Source: Rhopalosiphum padi (taxonomy: Eukaryota; Arthropoda; Insecta; Hemiptera; Aphididae). From it: a stretch of DNA of 64,000 nt. The stretch covers positions 6,170,602 to 6,234,601 of the forward strand of contig NW_026869996.1 in NCBI RefSeq assembly GCF_020882245.1. Reading direction: 5' to 3'. Below the pieces are notes generated by a model, which was given only the letters and a program-made list of their open reading frames with translations, was not told where the DNA came from and made no database searches. This document shows positions 25,329 through 38,190 of the stretch, one piece after another. A program made the position numbers and the translations under genes. The stretch's first letter is position 1; each line of letters begins with the position of its first letter.

Positions 25329-27735
25329 ACCCATAGGTGCACCAGAAAACGTTATTTTACGTTCTAGGGTTAAAATATTTCAATTTCCGCTCAGATTTAG
25401 TAAATGACCCTCTTCCCACTACAATTAAATAAATGAAATTTTCACTTAAAATCTGCATAGTTTTATTTAATATACTTAATTACAATTTTTATATGTTAGG
25501 TTTAAGTTAATAACCCCATAGGTACACCAGAAAACGTAATTTAACGTTCTAGGGGTAAAATATTTCAATTTCCGCTCAGATTTAATAATTGACCCTCTTC
25601 CCACTACAATTAAATAAATTAAATTTTCACTTAAAATCTGCATGGTTTTATTAAATATACTTAAATACAATTTTTATATGTTAGATTTAAGTTAATAACG
25701 CCATAGGTACACCAGAAAACGTAATTTAACGTTCTAGGGGTAAAATATATCAATTTCCGCTCAGATTTAGTAAATGACCCTCTTCCCACTACAATTAAAT
25801 AAATTAAATTTTCACTTAAAATCTGCATAGTTTTATTTAATATACTTAATTACAATTTTTATATGTTAGATTTAAGTTAATAACCCCATAGGTACACCAG
25901 AAAACGTAATTTAACGTTCTAGGGGTAAAATATATCAGTTTCCGCTCAGATTTAATAATTGACCCTTTTCCCACTACAATTAAATAAAAAAAATTTTCAC
26001 TTTAAAACTAAAGAGTTTTTTTAAATATATTAAATTACAATTTTTAAATATTAGATTTAAGTTAATAACCCCATAGGTGCACCAGAACACGTAATTTAAC
26101 GTTCTAGGGGTAAAATATATCTATTTCCGCTCAGATTTAAAAATTCACCATCTTCCCACTTTAGTTAAATAAATGAAATTTTAACTTAAAATCTGCATGG
26201 TTTTATTAAATATACTTAAATACAATTTTTATATGTTAGATTTAAGTTAAAAACCCCATAGGTGCACCAGAAAACGTAATTTAACGTTCTAGGGGTAAAA
26301 TATTTCAATTTCCGCTCAGATTTAAAAATTCACCATCTTCCCACTTTAGTTAAATAAATGAAATTTTCACTTAAAATCTGCATGGTTTTATTAAATATAC
26401 TTAAATACAATTTTTATATGTTAGATTTAAGTTAATAACGCCATAGGTACACCAGAAAACGTAATTTAACGTTCTAGGGGTAAAATATATCAATTTCCGC
26501 TCAGATTTAGTAAATGACCCTCTTCCCACTACAATTAAATAAATTAAATTTTCACCTAAAATCTGCATAGTTTTATTTAATATACTTAATTACAATTTTT
26601 ATATGTTAGATTTAAGTTAATAACCCCATAGGTACACCAGAAAACGTAATTTAACGTTCTAGGGGTAAAATATATCAGTTTCCGCTCAGATTTAATAATT
26701 GACCCTTTTCCCACTACAATTAAATAAAAAAAATTTTCACTTTAAAACTAAAGAGTTTTTTTAAATATATTAAATTACAATTTTTAAATATTAGATTTAA
26801 GTTAATAACCCCATAGGTGCACCAGAAAACGTAATTTAACGTTCTAGGGGTAAAATATATCAATTTCCGCTCAGATTTAATAATTGACCCTTTTCCCACT
26901 ACAATTAAATTGAACAAAAAAATTTTCACTTTAAAACTAAAGAGCTTTTTAAATATATTAAATTACAATTTTTGAATATTAGATTTAAGTTAATAACCCC
27001 ATAGGTGCACCAGAAAACGTTATTTTACGTTCTAGGGGTAAAATATATCAATTTCCGCTCAGATTTAGTAAATGACCCTCTTCCCATTACAATTAAATAA
27101 ATGAAATTTTCACTTAAAATCTGCATGGTTTTATTTAATATATTAAATTACAATTTTTAAATATTAGATTTAAGTTAATAACCCCATAGGTGCACCAGAA
27201 AACGTTATTTTACGTTCTAGGGGTAAAATATTTCAATTTCCGCTCAGATTTAAAAATTCACCATCTTCCCACTTTAGTTAAATAAATGAAATTTTCACTT
27301 AAAATCTGCATGGTTTTATTAAATATACTTAAATACAATTTTTATATGTTAGATTTAAGTTATAAACCCATAGGTGCACCAGAAAACGTTATTTTACGTT
27401 CTAGGGGTAAAATATTTCAATTTCCGCTCAGATTTAGTAAATGACCCTCTTCCCACTAAAATAAAATAAAATAAATTTGCACTTTAAAACTAAAGATTTT
27501 TTTTAAATATATTAAATTACAATTTTTAAATATTAGATTTAGGTTAATAACACCATAGGTGCACCAGAAAACGTTATTTTACGTTCTAGGGGTAAAATAT
27601 TTCAATTTCCGCTCAAATTTAAAAATTCACCATCTTCCCACTTTAGTTAAATAAATGAAATTTTCAATTAAAATCTGCATGGTTTTATTAAATTTACTTA
27701 AATACAATTTTTATATGTTAGATTTAAGTTAATAA
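25329..27735. repeat. 13-monomer duplication, copy 1
   Basis: A 2,407-bp segment repeated immediately downstream. Anchors are the ACGCCATAGG units (25700 and 28107; 26440 and 28847), the AGAACACG unit (near 26086 and 28494) and TAGGGTTAAAAT (near 25367 and 27773). Its right part, from about 26.93 to 27.36 kb, also matches 29.70-30.13 kb at an offset of 2,774 bp. Confidence 0.8.
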
Positions 27736-29310
27736 CCCCATAGGTGCACCAGAAAACTTTATTTTACGTTCTAGGGTTAAAATATTTCAATTTCCGCTCA
27801 GATTTAGTAAATGACCCTCTTCCCACTACAATTAAATAAATGAAATTTTCACTTAAAATCTGCATAGTTTTATTTAATATACTTAATTACAATTTTTATA
27901 TGTTAGGTTTAAGTTAATAACCCCATAGGTACACCAGAAAACGTAATTTAACGTTCTAGGGGTAAATTATTTCAATTTCCGCTCAGATTTAATAATTGAC
28001 CCTCTTCCCACTACAATTAAATAAATTAAATTTTCACTTAAAATCTGCATGGTTTTATTAAATATACTTAAATACAATTTTTATATGTTAGATTTAAGTT
28101 AATAACGCCATAGGTACACCAGAAAACGTAATTTAACGTTCTAGGGGTAAAATATATCAATTTCCGCTCAGATTTAGTAAATGACCCTCTTCCCACTACA
28201 ATTAAATAAATTAAATTTTCACTTAAAATCTGCATAGTTTTATTTAATATACTTAATTACAATTTTTATATGTTAGATTTAAGTTAATAACCCCATAGGT
28301 ACACCAGAAAACGTAATTTAACGTTCTAGGGGTAAAATATATCAGTTTCCGCTCAGATTTAATAATTGACCCTTTTCCCACTACAATTAAATAAAAAAAA
28401 TTTTCACTTTAAAACTAAAGAGTTTTTTTAAATATATTAAATTACAATTTTTAAATATTAGATTTAAGTTAATAACCCCATAGGTGCACCAGAACACGTA
28501 ATTTAACGTTCTAGGGGTAAAATATATCTATTTCCGCTCAGATTTAAAAATTCACCATCTTCCCACTTTAGTTAAATAAATGAAATTTTAACTTAAAATC
28601 TGCATGGTTTTATTAAATATACTTAAATACAATTTTTATATGTTAGATTTAAGTTAAAAACCCCATAGGTGCACCAGAAAACGTAATTTAACGTTCTAGG
28701 GGTAAAATATTTCAATTTCCGCTCAGATTTAAAAATTCACCATCTTCCCACTTTAGTTAAATAAATGAAATTTTCACTTAAAATCTGCATGGTTTTATTA
28801 AATATACTTAAATACAATTTTTATATGTTAGATTTAAGTTAATAACGCCATAGGTACACCAGAAAACGTAATTTAACGTTCTAGGGGTAAAATATATCAA
28901 TTTCCGCTCAGATTTAGTAAATGACCCTCTTCCCACTACAATTAAATAAATTAAATTTTCACCTAAAATCTGCATAGTTTTATTTAATATACTTAATTAC
29001 AATTTTTATATGTTAGATTTAAGTTAATAACCCCATAGGTACACCAGAAAACGTAATTTAACGTTCTAGGGGTAAAATATATCAGTTTCCGCTCAGATTT
29101 AATAATTGACCCTTTTCCCACTACAATTAAATAAAAAAAAATTTTCACTTTAAAACTATAGAGTTTTTTTAAATATATTAAATTACAATTTTTAAATATT
29201 AGATTTAAGTTAATAACCCCATAGGTGCACCAGAAAACGTAATTTAACGTTCTAGGGGTAAAATATATCAATTTCCGCTCAGATTTAATAATTGACCCTT
29301 TTCCCACTAC
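27736..29310. repeat. 13-monomer duplication, copy 2 (partial)
   Basis: This matches 25329 to about 26900 at offset 2,407-2,408 bp for eight to nine monomers and then diverges. The partner unit in copy 1 carries an unusual TGAAC insertion that is absent here. An extra A at about 29140 makes one L monomer 186 bp long. Confidence 0.75.
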
Positions 29311-32300
29311 AATTAAATAAAAAAAAATTTCACTTTAAAACTAAAGAGTTTTTTTAAATATATTAAATTACAATTTTTAAATATTAGATTTAAGTTAATA
29401 ACCCCATAGGTGCACCAGAAAACGTAATTTAACGTTCTAGGGGTAAAATATATCAATTTCCGCTCAGATTTAAAAATTCACCATCTTCCCACTTTAGTTA
29501 AATAAATGAAATTTTAACTTAAAATCTGCATGGTTTTATTAAATATACTTAAATACAATTTTTATATGTTAGATTTAAGTTAAAAACCCCATAGGTACAC
29601 CAGAAAACGTAATTTAACGTTCTAGGGGTAAAATATATCAATTTCCGCTCAGATTTAATAATTGACCCTTTTCCCACTACAATTAAATAAAAAAAATTTT
29701 CACTTTAAAACTAAAGAGCTTTTTAAATATATTAAATTACAATTTTTGAATATTAGATTTAAGTTAATAACCCCATAGGTGCACCAGAAAACGTTATTTT
29801 ACGTTCTAGGGGTAAAATATATCAATTTCCGCTCAGATTTAGTAAATGACCCTCTTCCCATTACAATTAAATAAATGAAATTTTCACTTAAAATCTGCAT
29901 GGTTTTATTTAATATATTAAATTACAATTTTTAAATATTAGATTTAAGTTAATAACCCCATAGGTGCACCAGAAAACGTTATTTTACGTTCTAGGGGTAA
30001 AATATTTCAATTTCCGCTCAGATTTAAAAATTCACCATCTTCCCACTTTAGTTAAATAAATGAAATTTTCACTTAAAATCTGCATGGTTTTATTAAATAT
30101 ACTTAAATACAATTTTTATATGTTAGATTTAAGTTAATAAACCCATAGGTGCACCAGAAAACGTTATTTTACGTTCTAGGGGTAAAATATTTCAATTTCC
30201 GCTCAGATTTAGTAAATGACCCTCTTCCCACTACAATTAAATAAATGAAATTTTCACTTAAAATCTGCATAGTTTTATTTAATATACTTAATTACAATTT
30301 TTATATGTTAGGTTTAAGTTAATAACCCCATTGGTACACCAGAAAACGTAATTTAACGTTCTAGGGGTAAAATATATCAATTTCCGCTCAGATTTAATAA
30401 TTGACCCTTTTCCCACTACAATTAAATAAAAAAAATTTTCACTTTAAAACTAAAGAGTTTTTTTAAATATATTAAATTACAATTTTTATATGTTAGATTT
30501 AAGTTAATAACCCCATAGGTGCACCAGAAAACGTAATTTACGTTCTAGGGGTAAAATATTTCAATTTCCGCTCAGATTTAAAAATTCACCATCTTCCCAC
30601 TTTAGTTAAATAAATGAAATTTTCACTTAAAATCTGCATGGTTTTATTAAATATACTTAAATACAATTTTTATATGTTAGATTTAAGTTAATAAACCCAT
30701 AGGTGCACCAGAAAACGTTATTTTACGTTCTAGGGGTAAAATATTTCAATTTCCGCTCAGATTTAGTAAATGACCCTCTTCCCACTTTAGTTAAATAAAT
30801 GAAATTTTCACTTAAAATCTTCATGGTTTTATTAAATATACTTAAATACAATTTTTATATGTTAGATTTAAGTTAATAACCCCATAGGTACACCAGAAAA
30901 CGTAATTTAACGTTCTAGGGGTAAAATATATCAATTTCCGCTCAGATTTAATAATTGATCCTTTTCCCACTACAATTAAATAAAAAAAATTTTCACTTTA
31001 AAACTAAAGAGCTTTTTAAATATATTAAATTACAATTTTTAAATATTAGATTTAAGTTAATAACCCCATAGGTGCACCTTATTTTACGTTCTAGGGGTAA
31101 AATATTTCAATTTCCGCTCAGATTTAAAAAATTCACCATCTTCCCACTTTAGTTAAATAAATGAAATTTTCACTTAAAATCTGCATGGTTTTATTAAATA
31201 TACTTAAATACAATTTTTATATGTTAGATTTAAGTTAATAACCCCATAGGTACACCAGAAAACGTAATTTAACGTTCTAGGGGTAAAATATTTCAATTTC
31301 CGCTCAGATTTAATAATTGACCCTCTACCCACTACAATTAAATAAATGAAATTTTCACTTAAAATCTGCATGGTTTTATTTAATATATTAAATTACAATT
31401 TTTAAATATTAGATTTAAGTTAATAACCCCATAGGTGCACCAGAAAACGTTATTTTACGTTCTAGGGGTAAAATATATCAATTTCCGCTCAGATTTAATA
31501 ATTGACCCTTTTCCCACTACAATTAAATAAAAAAAATTTTCACTTTAAAAACTAAAGAGTTTTTTTAAATATATTAAATTACAATTTTTATATGTTAGAT
31601 TTAAGTTAATAACCCCATAGGTGCACCAGAAAACGTAATTTACGTTCTAGGGGTAAAATATTTCAATTTCCGCTCAGATTTTAAAAATTCACCATCTTCC
31701 CACTTTAGTTAAATAAATGAAATTTTCACTTAAAATCTGCATGGTATTATTAAATATACTTAAATACAATTTTTATATGTTAGATTTAAGTTAATAACCC
31801 CATAGGTGCACCAGAAAACGTAATTTAACGTTCTAGGGGTAAAATATTTCAATTTCCGCTCAGATTTAAAAATTCACCATCTTCCACTTTAGTTAAATAA
31901 ATGAAATTTTCACTTAAAATCTGCATGGTTTTTATTAAATATACTTAAATACAATTTTTATATGTTAGATTTAAGTTAATAAACCCATAGGTGCACCAGA
32001 AAACGTTATTTTACGTTCTAGGGTTAAAATATTTCAATTTCCGCTCAGATTTAGTAAATGACCCTCTTCCCACTACAATTAAATAAATGAAATTTTCACT
32101 TAAAATCTGCATAGTTTTATTTAATATACTTAATTACAATTTTTATATGTTAGGTTTAAGTTAATAACCCCCATAGGTACACCAGAAAACGTAATTTAAC
32201 GTTCTAGGGGTAAAATATTTCAATTTCCGCTCAGATTTAATAATTGACCCTTTTCCCACAACAATTAAATAAAAAAAATTTTCACTTTAAAACTAAAGAG

Positions 32301-33989
32301 TTTTTTTAAATATATTAAATTACAATTTTTAAATATTAGATTTAAGTTAATAAAACCCATAGGTGCACCTGAAAACGTTATTTTACGTTCTAGGGGTAAA
32401 ATATTTCAATTTCCGCTCAGATTTAAAAATTCACCATCTTCCCACTTTAGTTAAATAAATGAAATTTTCACTTAAAATCTGCATGGTTTTATTAAATATA
32501 CTTAAATACAATTTTTATATGTTAGATTTAAGTTAAAAACCCCATAGGTGCACCAGAAAACGTAATTTAACGATCTAGTGGTAAAATATTTCAATTTCCG
32601 CTCAGATTTAAAAAATTCACCATCTTCCCACTTTAGTTAAATAAATGAAATTTTCACTTAAAATCTGCATAGTTTTATTCAATATACTTAATTACAATTT
32701 TTATATGTTAGGTTTAAGTTAATAACCCCATAGGTACACCAGAAAACGTAATTTAACGTTCTAGGGGTAAAATATTTCAATTTCCGCTCAGATTTAATAA
32801 TTGACCCTTTTCCCACAACAATTAAATAAAAAAAATTTTCACTTTAAAACTAAAGAGTTTTTTTAAATATATTAAATTACAATTTTTAAATATTAGATTT
32901 AAGTTAATAAACCCATAGGTGCACCAGAAAACGTTATTTTACATTCTAGGGGTAAAATATTTAAATTTTCCGCTCAGATTTAGTAAATGACCCTCTTCCC
33001 ACTACAATTAAATAAATGAAATTTTCACTTAAAATCTGCATGGTTTTATTTAATATACTTAATTACAATTTTTATATGTTAGATTTAAGTTAATAACACC
33101 ATAGGTGCACCAGAAAACGTAATTTAACGTTCTAGGGGTAAAATATTTCAATTTCCGCTCAGATTTAATAATTTGACCCTATTCCCACTACAATTAAATA
33201 AAAAAAATTTTCACTTTAAAACTAAAGAGTTTTTTAAATATATTAAATTACAATTTTTAAATATTAGATTTAAGTTAATAACCCCATAGGTGCACCAGAA
33301 AACGTATTTAACGTTCTAGTGGTAAAATATTTCAATTTCCGCTCAGATTTAAAATTGACCCTTTTCCCACAACAATTAAATAAAAAAAATTTTCACTTTA
33401 AAACTAAAGAGTTTTTTTAAATATATTAAATTACAATTTTTAAATATTAGATATAAGTTAATAAACCCATAGGTGCACCAGAAAACGTTATTTTACGTTC
33501 TAGGGGTAAAATATTTCAATTTCCGCTCAGATTTAGTAAATGACCCTCTTCCCACTACAATTAAATAAATGAAATTTTCACTTAAAATCTGCATGGTTTT
33601 ATTTAATATACTTAATTACAATTTTTATATGTTAGATTTAAGTTAATAACACCATAGGTGCACCAGAAAACGTAATTTAACGTTCTAGGGGTAAAATATT
33701 TCAATTTCCGCTCAGATTTAAAAATTCACCATCTTCCCACTATAGTTTAAATAAATGAAATTTTCACTTAAAATCTGCATGGTTTTATTAAATATACTTA
33801 AATACAATTTTTATATGTTAGATTTAAGTTAATAAACCCATAGGTGCACCAGAAAACGTTATTTTACGTTCTAGGGGTAAAATATTTCAATTTCCGCTCA
33901 GATTTAGTAAATGACCCTCTTCCCACTACAATTAAATAAATGAAATTTTCACTTAAAATCTGCATAGTTTTATTTAATATACTTAATTA
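29311..33989. repeat. Irregular satellite region, indel-rich
   Basis: L, K and M monomers without a clean tandem higher-order period. About 29.70-30.13 kb matches 26.94-27.36 kb. From 31.0 to 33.8 kb many copies carry private one-base insertions or deletions, mostly in homopolymers, and there is an 8-bp deletion at 31078. Isolated monomers match the 34-57 kb domain, for example CGATCTAGTGG at 32573 and 35903. No other sequence type is present. Confidence 0.75.
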
Positions 33990-35680
33990 CAATTTTTATA
34001 TGTTAGGTTTAAGTTAATAACCCCATAGGTACACCAGAAAACGTAATTTAACGTTCTAGGGGTAATATATTTCAATTTCCGCTCAGATTTAATAATTGAC
34101 CCTTTTCCCACAACAATTAAATAAAAAAAAATTTTCACTTTAAAACTAAAGAGTTTTTTTATATATATTAAATTACAATTTTTAAATATTAGATTTAAGT
34201 TAATAAACCCATAGGTGCACCAGAAAACGTTATTTTACGTTCTAGGGGTAAAATATTTCAATTTCCGCTCAGATTTAGTAAATGACCCTCTTCCCACTAC
34301 AATTAAATAAATGAAATTTTCACTTAAAATCTGCATGGTTTTATTTAATATACTTAATTACAATTTTTATATGTTAGATTTAAGTTAATAACACCATAGG
34401 TGCACCAGAAAACGTAATTTAACGTTCTAGGGGTAAAATATTTCAATTTCCGCTCAGATTTAATAATTGACCCTATTCCCACTACAATTAAATAAAAAAA
34501 ATTTTCACTTTAAAACTAAAGAGTTTTTTTAAATATATTAAATTACAATTTTTAAATATTAGATTTAAGTTAATAACCCCATAGGTGCACCAGAAAACGT
34601 AATTTAACGTTCTAGGGGTAAAATATGTCAATTTCCGCTCAGATTTAAAAATTCACCATCTTCCACTTTAGTAAAATAAATGAAATTTTCACTTAAAATC
34701 TGCATGGTTTTATTAAATATACTTAAATACAATTTTTATATGTTAGATTTAAGTTAATAAACCCATAGGTGCACCAGAAAACGTTATTTTACGTTCTAGG
34801 GTTAAAATATTTCAATTTCCGCTCAGATTTAGTAAATGACCCTCTTCCCACTACAATTAATAAATTAAATTTTCACTTAAAATCTGCATGGTTTTATTAA
34901 ATATACTTAAATACAATTTTTATATGTTAGATTTAAGTTAATAACGCCATAGGTACACCAGAAAACGTAATTTAACGTTCTAGGGGTAAAATATATCAAT
35001 TTCCGCTCAGATTTAGTAAATGACCCTCTTCCCACTACAATTAAATAAATTAAATTTTCACTTAAAATCTGCATAGTTTTATTTAATATACTTAATTACA
35101 ATTTTTATATGTTAGATTTAAGTTAATAACCCTATAGGTACACCAGAAAACGTAATTTAACGTTCTAGGGGTAAAATATATCAATTTCCGCTCAGATTTA
35201 ATAATTGACCCTTTTCCCACAACAATTAAATAAAAAAAATTTTCACTTTAAAACTAAAGAGTTTTTTTAAATATATTAAATTACAATTTTTAAATATTAG
35301 ATTTAAGTTAATAAACCCATAGGTGCACAAGAAAACGTTATTTTACGTTCTAGGGGTAAAATATTTAAATTTCCGCTCAGATTTAGTAAATGACCCTCTT
35401 CCCACTACAATTAAATAAATGAAATTTTCACTTAAAATCTGCATGGTTTTATTTAATATACTTAATTACAATTTTTATATGTTAGATTTAAGTTAATAAC
35501 ACCATAGGTGCACCAGAAAACGTAATTTAACGTTCTAGGGGTAAAATATTTCAATTTCCGCTCAGATTTAATAATTGACCCTATTCCCACTACAATTAAA
35601 TAAAAAAAATTTTCACTTTAAAACTAAAGAGTTTTTTTAAATATATTAAATTACAATTTTTAAATATTAGATTTAAGTTA
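33990..35680. repeat. 11-monomer-spaced block, copy 1
   Basis: About nine monomers that recur at an offset of 2,034 bp: GGTAATATAT (34066, 36100), GTCAATTTCC (near 34627, 36661), ACGCCATAGG (34946, 36980), CCCTATAGG (near 35133, 37167) and CACAAGAAAAC (near 35328, 37361). It contains one copy of the 880-bp TAATAT-to-ACGCC cassette. Confidence 0.8.
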
Positions 35681-36023
35681 ATAAACCCATAGGTGCACCT
35701 GAAAACGTTATTTTACGTTCTAGGGGTAAAATATTTCAATTTCCGCTCAGATTTAAAAATTCACCATCTTCCCACTTTAGTTAAATAAATGAAATTTTCA
35801 CTTAAAATCTGCATGGTTTTATTAAATATACTTAAATACAATTTTTATATGTTAGATTTAAGTTAAAAACCCCATAGGTGCACCAGAAAACGTAATTTAA
35901 CGATCTAGTGGTAAAATATTTCAATTTCCGCTCAGATTTAAAAATTCACCATCTTCCCACTTTAGTTAAATAAATGAAATTTTCACTTAAAATCTGCATA
36001 GTTTTATTCAATATACTTAATTA

Positions 36024-37714
36024 CAATTTTTATATGTTAGGTTTAAGTTAATAACCCCATAGGTACACCAGAAAACGTAATTTAACGTTCTAGGGGTAAT
36101 ATATTTCAATTTCCGCTCAGATTTAATAATTGACCCTTTTCCCACAACAATTAAATAAAAAAAAATTTTCACTTTAAAACTAAAGAGTTTTTTTATATAT
36201 ATTAAATTACAATTTTTAAATATTAGATTTAAGTTAATAAACCCATAGGTGCACCAGAAAACGTTATTTTACGTTCTAGGGGTAAAATATTTCAATTTCC
36301 GCTCAGATTTAGTAAATGACCCTCTTCCCACTACAATTAAATAAATGAAATTTTCACTTAAAATCTGCATGGTTTTATTTAATATACTTAATTACAATTT
36401 TTATATGTTAGATTTAAGTTAATAACACCATAGGTGCACCAGAAAACGTAATTTAACGTTCTAGGGGTAAAATATTTCAATTTCCGCTCAGATTTAATAA
36501 TTGACCCTATTCCCACTACAATTAAATAAAAAAAATTTTCACTTTAAAACTAAAGAGTTTTTTTAAATATATTAAATTACAATTTTTAAATATTAGATTT
36601 AAGTTAATAACCCCATAGGTGCACCAGAAAACGTAATTTAACGTTCTAGGGGTAAAATATGTCAATTTCCGCTCAGATTTAAAAATTCACCATCTTCCAC
36701 TTTAGTAAAATAAATGAAATTTTCACTTAAAATCTGCATGGTTTTATTAAATATACTTAAATACAATTTTTATATGTTAGATTTAAGTTAATAAACCCAT
36801 AGGTGCACCAGAAAACGTTATTTTACGTTCTAGGGTTAAAATATTTCAATTTCCGCTCAGATTTAGTAAATGACCCTCTTCCCACTACAATTAATAAATT
36901 AAATTTTCACTTAAAATCTGCATGGTTTTATTAAATATACTTAAATACAATTTTTATATGTTAGATTTAAGTTAATAACGCCATAGGTACACCAGAAAAC
37001 GTAATTTAACGTTCTAGGGGTAAAATATATCAATTTCCGCTCAGATTTAGTAAATGACCCTCTTCCCACTACAATTAAATAAATTAAATTTTCACTTAAA
37101 ATCTGCATAGTTTTATTTAATATACTTAATTACAATTTTTATATGTTAGATTTAAGTTAATAACCCTATAGGTACACCAGAAAACGTAATTTAACGTTCT
37201 AGGGGTAAAATATATCAATTTCCGCTCAGATTTAATAATTGACCCTTTTCCCACAACAATTAAATAAAAAAAATTTTCACTTTAAAACTAAAGAGTTTTT
37301 TTAAATATATTAAATTACAATTTTTAAATATTAGATTTAAGTTAATAAACCCATAGGTGCACAAGAAAACGTTATTTTACGTTCTAGGGGTAAAATATTT
37401 AAATTTCCGCTCAGATTTAGTAAATGACCCTCTTCCCACTACAATTAAATAAATGAAATTTTCACTTAAAATCTGCATGGTTTTATTTAATATACTTAAT
37501 TACAATTTTTATATGTTAGATTTAAGTTAATAACACCATAGGTGCACCAGAAAACGTAATTTAACGTTCTAGGGGTAAAATATTTCAATTTCCGCTCAGA
37601 TTTAATAATTGACCCTATTCCCACTACAATTAAATAAAAAAAATTTTCACTTTAAAACTAAAGAGTTTTTTTTAAATATATTAAATTACAATTTTTAAAT
37701 ATTAGATTTAAGTT
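36024..37714. repeat. 11-monomer-spaced block, copy 2
   Basis: The second copy at offset 2,034 bp, ending where copy 1 continues with a GCACCTGAAAAC unit and this copy continues with an ordinary GCACCAG unit. The 0.35-kb spacer between the two copies contains the CGATCTAGTGG and GTTTTATTCAATA variants, which also occur together near 32.57-32.69 kb. Confidence 0.75.
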
Positions 37715-38190
37715 AATAACCCCATAGGTGCACCAGAAAACGTAATTTAACGTTCTAGGGGTAAAATATATCAATTTCCGCTCAGATTTAGTAAATGACC
37801 CTCTTCCCACTACAATTAAATAAATTAAATTTTCACTTAAAATCTGCATAGTTTTATTTAATATACTTAATTACAATTTTTATATGTTAGATTTAAGTTA
37901 ATAACCCCATAGGTACACCAGAAAACGTAATTTAACGTTATAGGGGTAAAATATTTCAATTTCCGCTCAGATTTAATAATTGACCCTTTTCCCACTACAA
38001 TTAAATAAAAAAAATTTTCACTTTAAAACTAAAGAGTTTTTTTAAATATATTAAATTACAATTTTTAAATATTAGATTTAAGTTAATAAACCCATAGGTG
38101 CACAAGAAAACGTTATTTTACGTTCTAGGGGTAAAATATTTAAATTTCCGCTCAGAGTTAGTAAATGACCCTCTTCCCACTACAATTAAA
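37715..38190. repeat. Satellite linker with GTTATAGGGG and GAGTTAG units
   Basis: About two and a half monomers, including the variants CGTTATAGGGG (37940) and CAGAGTTAG (near 38155). The same linked variants appear near 44787/45003 and 54774/54987. The first of them appears alone at 48300. Confidence 0.7.
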
